A stretch of 64,000 bases of DNA from Rubrivivax sp. (GTDB lineage Bacteria; Pseudomonadota; Gammaproteobacteria; Burkholderiales; Burkholderiaceae_C). The stretch spans positions 1 through 64,000 of the forward strand of contig JALHPF010000019.1 of the NCBI GenBank assembly GCA_022842595.1, read 5' to 3'. Of the stretch, positions 46,293 to 55,286 are shown in pieces (the stretch's first letter is position 1; each line of letters starts with the position of its first letter). A model generated the notes under the pieces. The model was not told the DNA's origin, searched no databases, and saw only the letters and a list, made by a program, of their open reading frames with translations. Both the position numbers and the translations under genes were made by a program.

Positions 46293-46836
46293 GCCCGCCG
46301 GCCAGCATCAGCGCCAGGCTGCCTGGCTCGGGCACCACGCTGATGTTCAGCAGACCGTCTTCGCTGTAGTTCTCGAAGCCGCCAGTCGGGTCGAAGTTCA
46401 GGAAGGCCAGGCCGAAGCCGCTGGCGCCGGCATAGCCGCCGGTGCCGCCGCTGATGGTGTAGTCGATGCTGAACTGGCCACCGCTGGCAAAGATGTCGGG
46501 GGCCACGGTGCTGCCCACCAGCGTGCCGAACAGGCTCCCGCCGAGGTCGGCTGCGTCGGTGAATTCGAAGCTGCCGCTGAGCCGGCCGGTCATCGCGTCG
46601 AAGCTGAACAGCACCACGCTCACCAGCGACAGCGGCGTGGCCACCTCGGGGTCGGGGAACTGCAGGATGCTGCCCACCCAGCCGCCGCTGCCGCTGGCGG
46701 CGTCGAAGAGCACCAGGTTGCCGCTGCCGCCATAAGGCGCGAACAGCGGCGTGGGCTCGGCCTGCGCCTGCGCCGAGAATGCGAGGGCCAGGGAACTAGC
46801 TGCGGCTGCGACCAGGTGTTTCAGTCGATGGGGCAT
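46228..46836 (-). CDS. PEP-CTERM sorting-domain protein, unknown body
   Basis: The protein has 202 residues with a signal peptide cleaved near AQA (about residue 26). The body has no recognised domain (Gly/Phe/Asp-rich, beta-sheet-like). The sorting signal is [19 protein letters not shown], then a longer basic tail than usual ([15 protein letters not shown]). GGAGA lies before the ATG. Both ends overlap neighbours: 65 bp antisense with ybeY, and 41 bp on the same strand with the upstream PEP-CTERM gene. Confidence 0.85.
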   Translation of the reverse strand: MPHRLKHLVAAAASSLALAFSAQAQAEPTPLFAPYGGSGNLVLFDAASGSGGWVGSILQFPDPEVATPLSLVSVVLFSFDAMTGRLSGSFEFTDAADLGGSLFGTLVGSTVAPDIFASGGQFSIDYTISGGTGGYAGASGFGLAFLNFDPTGGFENYSEDGLLNISVVPEPGSLALMLAGGLSLLLARQWAGRRGRRSPARA

Positions 46837-48229
46837 GGCGGGTCTCCTTCAGGTGTGGGCCATGCCACCCTTTACGCAGACGCCGCGAGATTGGACGCAC
46901 CTTGCTCCATTGCACCAGCAAACCCAGGCCCAGGGCCCAGAGCAGCACCGTCGCTGGTTCAGGCACGACCTGGACCACCCGGCCGCCAAAGTCGACGATA
47001 TACAGCTCGCCATTGAACCCTTCGCCGAACGACGAGATGTTGCCCAGCGGCCCTGCGGCCCCGGCGTTGAGGATCGACGTGAGTTCCAGCGCGCTGGCCA
47101 TGGTCTGGTCGCTGCCGTCGCCAGGAATGGCGAAGATGCGTCCGCTGCCGAAGTCACCGAAGACATACTGGCCGTAGAGCGGCGACGACAGGTCGCGCAC
47201 CACATAGCCGCCCGTCACCGAAAAGCCGAAGCTGCGGGTGTAGTCCAGGATCGGCCCGACCATGTCGGGTGTCGCCGGCCCGCCCACGCCTGGCGTCGCG
47301 ATGCTGCCTTCACGCACCCGCCAGCCGAAGTTCTGCCCGCCCGGGCTGGAAGCGCTGATGAAATTGATCTCTTCGCGCGAGCTCTGGCCGACGTCGGCGA
47401 TCCAGAGGTTGCCGTTGAGGCGGTCGAAGCTGTTGCGGAAGGGGTTGCGCAAGCCGTTGGCGTAGATCTCGCCGCGCGCCCCGGCCTGGCCCACCAGGGG
47501 GTTGTTCGCCGGAATGCCGTAGTTGATGGTGGGGCTGGTGAAGTCGTCGCGGTTGATGTCGATGCGCAGCATCTTGCCCAGCAACTGGCCGTTGTTCTGG
47601 GCCAGGTTGTCGGGGTCGTTGCCGCTGCCGCCGTCGCCGGTCGCGATGTACAGGTTGTTGGCGTCGCCGGGCTTGAAGCCGATCCAGCCGGCCTTGTGGT
47701 TGGTGCGCCCGTTGGGCTGGTCGATGCGGATCACCTCGAGCCGACTGGCCGCGTTGGCCTGCGAGGCGTTGTCGCTGGTGCGGTAGCTGGCGATCACCGT
47801 GTCGAGCGTCGTCGGTTCGATGTAGTTCACGAAGAATCGGCGGTAACCCGCCGAAGCCGGGTCGGCATAGCCGGGATCGAAGGCCAGACCCAGCAAGCCC
47901 TGCTCGCTGGCGGTGGCCACGGGGATGTTCAGGAAGTTGCTGGTGACCCCGTTCTGCACCACCTTGATGGTGCCGCCCTTTTCCACCACGAACAGGCGCC
48001 CGTCGTTCAGCGGCGAGGTCGCGAACAGCGGCTGCGACAGTCCGCTGGCCAGCAGCCGGGTGTCCAGTGCCTGGGCTTGTGATGCTGCGCCAGTGAGCGC
48101 CATCGCCCCGGCCAGCAGGCCCGCACGCAGCCAGGTGGCCGACCAATGCCGGTCGTGGCCCGGTATCGGCAGGCCGCCCTGCGGCGGTGTTGTCGGGCGG
48201 TGGCAAGGCAGGAAGTCGCGAAGCAGCAT
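46796..48229 (-). CDS. Glucose/sorbosone dehydrogenase-like beta-propeller with PEP-CTERM
   Basis: The protein has 477 residues. A signal peptide ends near AQA (about 50, after a 30-residue leader). The six-bladed PQQ-type sugar dehydrogenase fold is seen in EQGLLGLAFDPGYA, HKAGWIGFKPGDANNLYIATGDGG, GKMLRIDINRDDF and YANGLRNPFRNSFD. VPEP, a hydrophobic helix and a basic cluster follow. Some 25 residues beyond the basic cluster are unusual for PEP-CTERM and lie over the next gene's start. AGGAG precedes the ATG. It is likely a surface-displayed sugar oxidoreductase or a non-catalytic propeller. Confidence 0.88.
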   Translation of the reverse strand: MLLRDFLPCHRPTTPPQGGLPIPGHDRHWSATWLRAGLLAGAMALTGAASQAQALDTRLLASGLSQPLFATSPLNDGRLFVVEKGGTIKVVQNGVTSNFLNIPVATASEQGLLGLAFDPGYADPASAGYRRFFVNYIEPTTLDTVIASYRTSDNASQANAASRLEVIRIDQPNGRTNHKAGWIGFKPGDANNLYIATGDGGSGNDPDNLAQNNGQLLGKMLRIDINRDDFTSPTINYGIPANNPLVGQAGARGEIYANGLRNPFRNSFDRLNGNLWIADVGQSSREEINFISASSPGGQNFGWRVREGSIATPGVGGPATPDMVGPILDYTRSFGFSVTGGYVVRDLSSPLYGQYVFGDFGSGRIFAIPGDGSDQTMASALELTSILNAGAAGPLGNISSFGEGFNGELYIVDFGGRVVQVVPEPATVLLWALGLGLLVQWSKVRPISRRLRKGWHGPHLKETRHAPSTETPGRSRS

Positions 48230-48587
48230 GCTGTTCTCCTGGGGCGATGGTTGATTCGGCACGATGAGGTCGTCCTCGCGCGAGGCTACCCGCTCCATGG
48301 CGAGGCGACACCCTTCGTCTGCGGGCATTGAAACGCAACAAACGTATCGAGCTGCGTGCCGCGGGCCACCGGCGCGGGACGCCGGTCGAAGCGCGCGCAT
48401 GCCGCGCTGCAGTTGCCGGCCCTGGGGCCCGGGCCAGCCGCCCCACCGCGGCGGCCAGATCAGACGCCTGGCCGGAACGAGCAAGTCTGCCCCGGGTGCA
48501 TCCACGCCGCCGCCGCCGGCGTATGAGCCGGCGTCACCGCCATGCGTGACCGAGATTCCCCACCCCCAACGCCCCCCAGGAGATGTC
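48230..48587. other. Divergent promoter region without a gene
   Basis: These 358 bp separate the PEP-CTERM propeller gene and DUF4331. A sigma-54-like match (8 of 11, one invariant G missing) can be read on the minus strand near 48332-48346. The rest is GC-rich with no credible small gene, RNA or clear sigma-70 promoter. Confidence 0.5.
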
Positions 48588-50126
48588 ATGACCATGAACC
48601 GCTTTGCCACCACCCCGCTGCTGGCCGCCGTGCTGCTGGCCTGCGCCGCCGGCGCCGGAGCTTCCAGCCACCGCGAAGCCCCCTTCATCGCCACCAGCCC
48701 GAAGGTCGACGGCACCGACTTCTACATGTTCCGCAGCTACGAAACCGGCCGCAGCGAGTATGTGACGCTGATCGCCAACTACCAGCCGCTGCAGGACGCC
48801 TACGGTGGCCCGAACTACTTCTCGATGGACCCGAACGCGCTGTACGAGATCCACCTCGACAACAACGGAGACGCCAAGGAAGACCTCACCTTCCAGTTCC
48901 GCTTCACCAACACCCTGGCCGCCGGTGGCGCCGGTGTCACGCTGCCAGTGGGCGGCAAGAACGTCGCGATTCCGCTGATCCAGGCGGGCCAGGTGGCCAA
49001 TGTGCGCGACGCCAACCTGAACCTGGCGGAAACCTACAGCGTGACGCTGGTGCGCGGCGACCGCCGCGGCGGCACGGCCAGCGCGCTGACGAATGTCGCC
49101 ACCGGCGCCACCGTGTTCGACAAGCCGGTCGACAACATCGGCAACAAGACCATCCCCGACTACGCCGGTTATGCCGCCCGCCACATCCATACCGTCAACA
49201 TCCCGGGCTGCAGCATCCCGGCCAAGGTGTTCGTGGGCCAGCGCCAGGAAAGCTTCGCCGTCAACCTGGGCACCATCTTCGACCTGGTGAACGCGCCCGT
49301 CGCCGTGATCACCAACCCCGCCAACATCGGCGCGCTGCCCAACACCATCGGCGACAAGAACGTCAGCACGCTGGCCGTGGAAGTTCATCGCAGCTGCCTG
49401 GTGGCCGGCACCGAGACCGTCATCGGCGGCTGGACCAGTGCCAGCCTGCGCCAGGCCCGCCTGCTGAACCCGACGCCGCCGTCGGGCCATCAGGCCAGCG
49501 AAAAGCCGGGTGGCGCCTGGGTGCAGGTGTCGCGCCTGGGCATGCCCCTGGTCAACGAGGTCGTCATCGGCCTGAAGGACAAGGACAAGTTCAACGCTTC
49601 CGTGCCGAGTGGCGACGGCCAGTTCGCCGACTACGTGACCAACCCGACGCTGCCGGCGCTGCTGGAGATCGCGCTGGCCCTGCCCAACACCGCACCGCGC
49701 AACTTCCCGCGCACCGACCTCGTCACCACCTTCCTCACCGGCATCACCGGCGTGAACCGGCCTGCCAACGTGGTGGCCTCGGAAATGCTGCGCCTGAACA
49801 CCGCCATCGCGCCGGTGCCCTTTGCGCAGCAGAACCGGCTGGGCATCGTCGGCAACATCCTGGCCGGTGGCAACGACAACGCCGGCTATCCGAATGGCCG
49901 CCGTCCGAAGGACGACGTCGTCGACATCTCGCTGGTGGCGGTGATGGGCGGCCTGTGCGTGGCCAACGGCAACACCAACGCGCTCGGCTTCGGTGCCACC
50001 TGCAATCCGTCGCAGGTGCCCCTGGGTGCCACCTCGTTGGCACTGCACGACGCCGTCGACCAGGCCGTGGTGCCGCTGCTGCCGGGCTTCCCTTACCTGA
50101 ACACGCCGCTGCCGGGCAGCCGCTGA
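48588..50126 (+). CDS. DUF4331 domain secreted protein
   Basis: The protein has 512 residues with a signal peptide ending AGAGA near 24. The family N terminus SSHREAPFIATSPKVDGTDFYMFRSYE is seen just after it (first 20 residues of the mature chain), with YHIDTV-type sheets throughout and a C-terminal NGRRPKDDVVDISLVAV block. The function of DUF4331 is not established; related genes often lie near metal or stress loci. AGGAG lies five bases before the ATG. A small lipoprotein gene follows 17 bp on. Confidence 0.88.
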   Translation: MTMNRFATTPLLAAVLLACAAGAGASSHREAPFIATSPKVDGTDFYMFRSYETGRSEYVTLIANYQPLQDAYGGPNYFSMDPNALYEIHLDNNGDAKEDLTFQFRFTNTLAAGGAGVTLPVGGKNVAIPLIQAGQVANVRDANLNLAETYSVTLVRGDRRGGTASALTNVATGATVFDKPVDNIGNKTIPDYAGYAARHIHTVNIPGCSIPAKVFVGQRQESFAVNLGTIFDLVNAPVAVITNPANIGALPNTIGDKNVSTLAVEVHRSCLVAGTETVIGGWTSASLRQARLLNPTPPSGHQASEKPGGAWVQVSRLGMPLVNEVVIGLKDKDKFNASVPSGDGQFADYVTNPTLPALLEIALALPNTAPRNFPRTDLVTTFLTGITGVNRPANVVASEMLRLNTAIAPVPFAQQNRLGIVGNILAGGNDNAGYPNGRRPKDDVVDISLVAVMGGLCVANGNTNALGFGATCNPSQVPLGATSLALHDAVDQAVVPLLPGFPYLNTPLPGSR

Positions 50127-50143
50127 GAGCTGGAATCCACACC

Positions 50144-50428
50144 ATGAAGACGTCCCTTTCCGTTTTGCTCATCGGGGCCACGGTCGTGCTCGCCGCCTGC
50201 TTCGGGTCTGACGACCACGTGGCAGAAGCCCCCGAGCCGCCACCACCGGTGACACCGGTGCCGCCGGTGACGCCCATCGGCACGGTGCCGCCCGGCGCGA
50301 CGGCATCGATCCAGGCCTTCGTCGAGTTTCTTTCCAGCCTGATGCGGAGCGAGCGCGACGCGCCCCTGACGTTGGAGGGTGTGGTGCCACCGACCAGTGA
50401 AACCGCGCTGCCCTTGCCGGTGAATTGA
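50144..50428 (+). CDS. Small lipoprotein after DUF4331
   Basis: The protein has 94 residues. A lipobox LAAC (Cys19) follows a typical hydrophobic signal, then a Pro/Val-rich linker (PEPPPPVTPVPPVTP) and a short C-terminal domain. It is probably anchored in the outer membrane and partners the DUF4331 protein made from the same transcript. No family was recognised. Confidence 0.75.
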   Translation: MKTSLSVLLIGATVVLAACFGSDDHVAEAPEPPPPVTPVPPVTPIGTVPPGATASIQAFVEFLSSLMRSERDAPLTLEGVVPPTSETALPLPVN

Positions 50429-50774
50429 GCGCGGCCGCCTTCGTACCCCCCGCACCCCGCGCACCCTGCGCGGAATGAGGTGAATCAACGCCGGCGCAGT
50501 GCGCCGGCGTTGCCCTGTCTGCACCGCGCACCTGGCGCGGCGGCGGACGGGCGCAGCCCTGCGCGGTCGACATCGTGCTCAGCGAGCCGTTGCAGCGGAC
50601 ACCCGGCAGGATCACGGTTCCCGGCATCCGCCCGTTTGGCGGGGCCGTGGTCCGCCGCTTCGTCACCACGGCGGAAGAAGGATCGAGCGTCGAGGTGGTG
50701 CCCGCCAGTGCCCGGTTGCTGCCCGCGGGAGGCCTGGCGCAGGCCTGGCGAGTGCGACGCAGCAGCAGGCCAGC
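50429..50774. other. Intergenic region with one doubtful small frame
   Basis: These 346 bp hold the hairpin at 50487-50511. A GTG-started frame at 50575-50778 (67 codons) has good G/C third positions, but no ribosome site and no recognised family, and it overlaps the convergent DUF4198 stop. It is left unassigned. Confidence 0.4.
50487..50511 (+). terminator. Perfect 12-bp hairpin after the DUF4331 operon
   Basis: AACGCCGGCGCA (50487-50498) is the exact reverse complement of 50500-50511 around a single G. There is no T run. The most likely role is transcript termination or 3' protection. Confidence 0.65.
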
Positions 50775-51608
50775 CTAGCGCCGGGCCAAGACCTCGAACG
50801 CCAGCGTCACGAAGCGGCTGTCCCAGCGCTCGGGCTGGCCGTCGGCCGGGCGGATGTCGGTGGCGCGCAGCAGCCATTGCGCGGCCAGCGGCGCGGTGAT
50901 CTGCAGTCGGCCTTCGGCGTCGGTGGTGCGCCAGAAACCGATCGGGCTGGTGTTGCTGCGCAGTTCCACCGGCAGGCCGGCCAGCGCCTGGCCGTCGCGC
51001 AGCACCTGCACGCGCAGGCTGTCGCCAGCGCGCAGCGGCTGCGGGCTTTCGATGCGGATGTCCATGCCCAGGCCGTCGATGGCCGCGCTGTCGGCGCCGC
51101 CATTGGCCGGCTGCGTGCCGGCAGCGGCGTTGACTTCGATGCGCGCGTGCTTGGTGTAGGTTTCCTGCCAGCGCACCCCCCGTGCGCGCAGCGCGGCCCA
51201 GCGTTCACGCACGGCGGGCGGTGCATTCACTTCCTTCAGGTAGATCTCGACCGTGGCGTCGTCGATCTCGATGTCGATGGGTTTCAGCTGCGCCCAGCAG
51301 GTGGCGGCGGCCGTCGGCGGCACCGGCCGGCCCGAGCGCAGCAACACGGCGGTGGGCGTGTCGGCCACCCAGCGCATGGGCGTGGCGCGCAGGCCTTCGC
51401 TGCGGCAACCGGTGGTGCGCAGCTGCTGCAGCGGGATGGTGATTTCCTGCTGCGGAAACTGGTTGCCGGTGCCGAACGCGAACACGGCTTCGCCGCGGTC
51501 GGTGGGCGGCAGCGGTGCAAACCAGCTGTCGTGGGCGCTGGCGGTGGTCGACAGCGCCAGCAGCGTGGCAATCAGCAGGGTGGGCTTGAAGTGGGTGCGG
51601 GCAGTCAT
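50775..51608 (-). CDS. DUF4198 periplasmic protein
   Basis: The protein has 277 residues with a signal peptide ending TASA near 26, then HDSWFAPLP. The family (DUF4198, related to the periplasmic component of cobalt/nickel uptake) often has an Ig-like fold; the C-terminal GLPVELRSNTSPIGFWRTTD is typical. It lies 10 bp downstream of a TonB-dependent receptor gene, with which it forms a metal or small-molecule uptake pair. The ligand is not visible. A TTG codon directly precedes the ATG. Confidence 0.85.
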   Translation of the reverse strand: MTARTHFKPTLLIATLLALSTTASAHDSWFAPLPPTDRGEAVFAFGTGNQFPQQEITIPLQQLRTTGCRSEGLRATPMRWVADTPTAVLLRSGRPVPPTAAATCWAQLKPIDIEIDDATVEIYLKEVNAPPAVRERWAALRARGVRWQETYTKHARIEVNAAAGTQPANGGADSAAIDGLGMDIRIESPQPLRAGDSLRVQVLRDGQALAGLPVELRSNTSPIGFWRTTDAEGRLQITAPLAAQWLLRATDIRPADGQPERWDSRFVTLAFEVLARR

Positions 51609-51618
51609 CAAAAGCTCG

Positions 51619-53700
51619 TCAGAAACTCATCTGCAGGATCAGGCGCAGGCTGCGCGGTTCGGCTGGGTGCACGTGGCGGTCGGCCACGGCCTCGGCTTCG
51701 CCGGGCAGCTGCGATTCGTAGAAGTACTGGATGTCGTTCACCTGGCGATCGAAGAGGTTGAAGACGTCCAGCGTCACCGCCGCCTGCTTGCCCAGCGCCC
51801 GCGTCACACGCAGGTTGAAGGTGGAAGATGGAAAGGAACGCTCGCTGTTGTCTTCGGTCAGCGCGCCGGCGCCCAGGTACCGCCATTGCAGGCTGCTCGT
51901 CCAGCCGTTCAGGTCTCTCAGCGTGGCGGCCAGGCTGGCCACGCGGTCGATGCTGTTGGGGATGCGGCTGCCGTTGTTGAAGCGGGCGTGGCTGAAGGCG
52001 ATGTCGGCGTCGAACAGGAACCAGGGCAGCGGCTGCCAGCGGTTGCTGAATTCCACGCCGCGGCGGCGGCTGCCCAGGCTGGCCTCGGTGGCGCCGGCGT
52101 CGCCGATGTAGACGAGCTCGGACGCCGAACGCAGGCCCCACAGCGAGATCGAACTCTGCAGCCCGGCAATGGCCTCGGTGCGCAGGCCCACTTCGGCGCC
52201 CTTCACCGGCACCAGCGGGGGCACCTGCTTCACCGGGTTCACCGGGTCGTCGGTCCTGGTCCCGGGATCGACCTGCGCTGTCATGCCGCGGGCGTCGTTG
52301 CTGTGGAAGCCGCGGCCGGTGTTCAGGAAGACCTCGGTCTTTGGCGACAGTGCGTACACGAGCGTGAGCTTGGGGCTTGCCAGGCTGTCGCTGGCGCTGC
52401 CGCCACTCTCGGCCAGTGTCAGTGCGTTCACGCTCGCCTGCAGCCGGTCGGCACGCAGGCCGAACACGGCGCGGAACTCGGGCGTGAATTCGACCGAGGT
52501 CTGGGCGAACAGGCCCAGCTGCGTCTGCCGCACTTCGTCTTCGCGCACGGTGGCGGTGATCCTCCGCGCCACGCTGTCGTGCAGGCCGACGCGGATGCGG
52601 TCGTGGCGCAGCTGCACGCCGGCCACGATGCGCGCCGGAAACGCGCCCAGGTCGTGGTTGACGATGTGCTCGCCATCGAAGCCCGCGACCGTGCGCTTGT
52701 CGGTCTGCTTGAACTGGTCGCCGTCGGCAGGGCGTTCGAGCGCGTAGCTGAAGTTGGAGTTCAGGTCCAGGTCGTAGCGGATGGCGTAGGCCGACAGGTT
52801 CGTGCGGCCGGCCGGGCCGTCGTTGTGCCATTCGCCCGACAGGCTGCTGCGGTGGCTTTCGCCGCCGGTGGTGGGGTCCAGCGAATCGAAGCGGCCGAAG
52901 GGTCGACCATTCAGGGAACCGGTGTCGATCAGGCGCTGCGGCACCTGGTCGGTGGCCGTCCAGCGCGAGCTGTAGCCCATGGCGGTGAGGTGCCAGCCCT
53001 GCGCGCGCGTGCCACCGCTCAGCGTGAACAGGCCGTTGAGCTTGCGCAGGTTCTGCGGCACGGTCCAGGGGCCGTCGGCCTCGGCGGCTTCGACCGCGCC
53101 CAGCAGCGAGATGCCCTCGGCAAGCAGCGTGCTGCCGCCGGCCACGCCGCGGCGGTAGCCGTTCTCGCCGAGCGTCACCTGCGCAAACGGGCGGGCCAGC
53201 GCGGAAAGGTAGCGGATGTCGGCCGAGCCGGCGGCGGCGAAGTCGCCGACGGCGGCGAAGTACGGGCCCTTGCGGTACTCGATGCGGTCCACCAGCTCGG
53301 GCAGCAGGAAGTTCAGGTCGCTGTAGCCCTGGCCGTGGCCGTGGCTGGGCATGTTCACCGGCATGCCGTTGATGCGGGTGGCGAAGTCGGTGCCGTGGTC
53401 GAGGTTGAAGCCGCGCAGGAAGTACTGGTTGGCCTTGCCGTCGCCGCTGTGCTGGGTGACGATGACCCCCGGCACGAATTCCAGCACCTCGCCCGGTCGT
53501 TGCGCCGGACGGCTTTGCAGCAATTCGCGGCGGATGGTGCCGGCCGAGGCCGCGTCCTGCGTGCCCACGGCGTTGTCGTAGTGGCGGCCCTGGACGATGA
53601 CGGTCTGCGGCGCGCCGGTGACGGGGCCGCCGTGGTTGGCCAGGGCAGGGGTGCAGGCGCAGACGGCGAGGGCGGCCAGGGCAAGGCGGTGAAGACGCAT
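51619..53700 (-). CDS. TonB-dependent outer-membrane receptor
   Basis: The protein has 693 residues. A signal peptide is cleaved near ALA (about 22). The plug domain has RRELLQSRPAQRPGEVLEFVPGV and FNLDHGTDFATRINGMPVNM; the 22-strand barrel ends with the outer-membrane Phe (LRLILQMSF). A His-containing loop (PSHGHGQGYSD) in the plug may contact metal. It is the first gene of a two-gene operon with DUF4198. No riboswitch or Fur-like box was recognised upstream. Confidence 0.93.
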   Translation of the reverse strand: MRLHRLALAALAVCACTPALANHGGPVTGAPQTVIVQGRHYDNAVGTQDAASAGTIRRELLQSRPAQRPGEVLEFVPGVIVTQHSGDGKANQYFLRGFNLDHGTDFATRINGMPVNMPSHGHGQGYSDLNFLLPELVDRIEYRKGPYFAAVGDFAAAGSADIRYLSALARPFAQVTLGENGYRRGVAGGSTLLAEGISLLGAVEAAEADGPWTVPQNLRKLNGLFTLSGGTRAQGWHLTAMGYSSRWTATDQVPQRLIDTGSLNGRPFGRFDSLDPTTGGESHRSSLSGEWHNDGPAGRTNLSAYAIRYDLDLNSNFSYALERPADGDQFKQTDKRTVAGFDGEHIVNHDLGAFPARIVAGVQLRHDRIRVGLHDSVARRITATVREDEVRQTQLGLFAQTSVEFTPEFRAVFGLRADRLQASVNALTLAESGGSASDSLASPKLTLVYALSPKTEVFLNTGRGFHSNDARGMTAQVDPGTRTDDPVNPVKQVPPLVPVKGAEVGLRTEAIAGLQSSISLWGLRSASELVYIGDAGATEASLGSRRRGVEFSNRWQPLPWFLFDADIAFSHARFNNGSRIPNSIDRVASLAATLRDLNGWTSSLQWRYLGAGALTEDNSERSFPSSTFNLRVTRALGKQAAVTLDVFNLFDRQVNDIQYFYESQLPGEAEAVADRHVHPAEPRSLRLILQMSF

Positions 53701-54117
53701 GGGAGCAGTGACGAAGACGAAGGCAGACGCGGTTGTACGCGAACCTTGTGGCAACGGATGCCGTCAGCGGCGGCGTTCGTCGTGCCGGCAGCGGCTTTGA
53801 CTCGGGCCGCTCGAGCTGCCATGCTTGGCGGCTGGCAAACTGGGAGTGCTGCTGTGCGTGCCCGTTTGCTTCAATCGGGTGCCCTGTGGAACCCCGCGCC
53901 AGACATCCCGCTCACCGCAGAGATCGCACCGTGCCCCACCCCACCTGGTTCAAGCAAGTCAACGGGTCGTCGGTCATCGCGATCGAACTGCTGCCTGAAC
54001 GATGGGGCTTGATCCCCCTGCAACACGGCGCTCGCCCGCTCGGGTGCGGCCTCGATGCTGATGGAAGCACAGGCCGCTGAGGCCTGACTCTGCCTGCACA
54101 GAAACGGAGTTGCCTGC
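53701..54117. other. Divergent intergenic region, 417 bp
   Basis: No clear gene or RNA was seen. A GTG-started 49-codon frame at 53931-54080 has coding-like composition (PHPTWFKQVNGSSVIAIE) but no ribosome site. A hairpin-rich segment lies near 53800-53830. Confidence 0.4.
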
Positions 54118-54810
54118 ATGCTGTGGACGGAAGCCTTCGGATACCTGGGCGCATTGCTGACGCTGACCACGTTTTCGATGAAGACGATGCTGCATCTGCG
54201 CATGGTCGGCATCGTGGCGAACCTGGCGTTCGTGTCTTACGGCGCGCTGGGCGGCGTCTATCCGGTGCTGATTCTTCATCTCACCTTGTTGCCGCTGAAC
54301 CTGTGGCGGCTGTGGCAGCTGCGAAGCTTGACGCGGCAGATCAGGCAAGCCAGCGGCGGTGCGCTGTCGCTGGCATGGCTGAAGCCCTTTTCCCGGCGCC
54401 AGGCGGTGAAGACCGGTGAGGTGCTGTTCCGGCAAGGCGACCCCGCCCATGAAATCCTGTTCGTGCTGGACGGGCGTTTCCGCGCCGTGGAGGCGGGCGT
54501 GCCCATCGCCGCGGGCGAAGTGATGGGTGAACTCGGGCTCGTCACGCCAGGCCAGACCCGAACGCAGACGGTGGTCTGCGAGCAGGCGGGAACGCTGCTG
54601 CTCGTCACCTACGATGAAGTCCGGCAGATGTACTTCCAGAACCCGGCCTTCGGCTTCTTTTTCCTTGAACTCGTGGCCAGCAGGCTGATGCAGGACGCTG
54701 CGCGCGCGGCCAAGGGCCTGCAGCCTGAAACAACCCAGCCTGCCGCCGACCCATTCACCCACCCTCACACCCACCCATGCAAGACCTCGACAAGACCCTC
54801 TGGCGCGTGA
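54118..54810 (+). CDS. YgjV-like membrane domain fused to a cyclic-nucleotide-binding domain
   Basis: The protein has 230 residues. The N-terminal 70 residues have two or three membrane helices similar to the YgjV family (LWTEAFGYLGALLTLTTFSM). A cNMP-binding beta-roll follows (about 88-190: AVKTGEVLFRQGDPAHEILF, GEVMGELGLVTPGQTRTQTV). The effector-binding PBC motif is recognisable though the critical Arg sits in TRTQT. No helix-turn-helix is present, so it is a membrane sensor rather than a transcription factor. GGAG lies eight bases before the ATG. Its end overlaps the next gene by 34 bp. Confidence 0.78.
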   Translation: MLWTEAFGYLGALLTLTTFSMKTMLHLRMVGIVANLAFVSYGALGGVYPVLILHLTLLPLNLWRLWQLRSLTRQIRQASGGALSLAWLKPFSRRQAVKTGEVLFRQGDPAHEILFVLDGRFRAVEAGVPIAAGEVMGELGLVTPGQTRTQTVVCEQAGTLLLVTYDEVRQMYFQNPAFGFFFLELVASRLMQDAARAAKGLQPETTQPAADPFTHPHTHPCKTSTRPSGA

Positions 54811-55217
54811 TCAGCGCCTACCAGGCGGCCGTCCAGGCCAAGGACGTGGCGGCGTTGATGAAGCTCTATGACCCGAAGGTCCGGGTGTTCGACGCCTGGG
54901 GGGTGTGGGTCTACGAAGGCGCGCCGGCCTGGCAGCTGGCTGTCGAGTCCTGGTTCACGTCGCTGGGCACGGAAAAACTGAAGGTCGGCTTCGACGACGT
55001 GCAGTTGGCCGGCAGCCAGGAGCTGGCGTCCGTGAGTGCCGTGGTCACCTACGCCGGGCTGTCGGCGCAGGACGAGCCCTTGCGCAGCATGAACAACCGC
55101 CTGAGCTGGGTGCTCAAGACCAGTGGGCATGTGCTGCGTGTGGTGCACGAGCACAGCTCGGCGCCCATCGGCTTCGACGACATGAAGGCCATCCTGGTGC
55201 GTGCGCCGAAGGCATAG
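54777..55217 (+). CDS. NTF2-like/SnoaL-type protein
   Basis: The protein has 146 residues. The cone-shaped NTF2 fold is seen in ISAYQAAVQAKDVAALMKLYDPKVRVFDAW (first 20 residues shown are diagnostic) and VVTYAGLSAQ. The family includes isomerases, dehydratases and binding proteins, and the function here is unknown. The C-terminal VLRVVHEHSSAPI is the usual last strand. It is probably co-transcribed with the YgjV-cNMP gene. Confidence 0.82.
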   Translation: MQDLDKTLWRVISAYQAAVQAKDVAALMKLYDPKVRVFDAWGVWVYEGAPAWQLAVESWFTSLGTEKLKVGFDDVQLAGSQELASVSAVVTYAGLSAQDEPLRSMNNRLSWVLKTSGHVLRVVHEHSSAPIGFDDMKAILVRAPKA

Positions 55218-55286
55218 TCGACGAAGGGCGAAAGTGAAATTGAGGGCGCTGGTCGCAAGACGAAGGGCAGAATTCGCCGAACGACC

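Noticed and set aside
48332..48346. Sigma-54-like match on the minus strand upstream of the PEP-CTERM propeller gene
   Set aside because: One of the invariant -24 G residues is missing and the site is about 100 bp from the start, so the match is too weak.
50575..50778. A 67-codon GTG-started frame after the DUF4331 operon
   Set aside because: No ribosome site, no family, and it overlaps the convergent DUF4198 stop. It may be real but cannot be supported.
53701..53830. Possible cobalamin riboswitch ahead of the TonB receptor
   Set aside because: None of the conserved B12-box segments was found on the minus strand.
51253..54012. A 919-codon plus-strand frame opposite the TonB receptor
   Set aside because: It is antisense to a receptor with an intact signal peptide, plug and barrel end, and has no recognisable domain.
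53931..54080. A 49-codon GTG-started frame between the TonB receptor and the YgjV-like gene
   Set aside because: Composition is coding-like, but there is no ribosome site or recognised family, so it is not listed as a gene.
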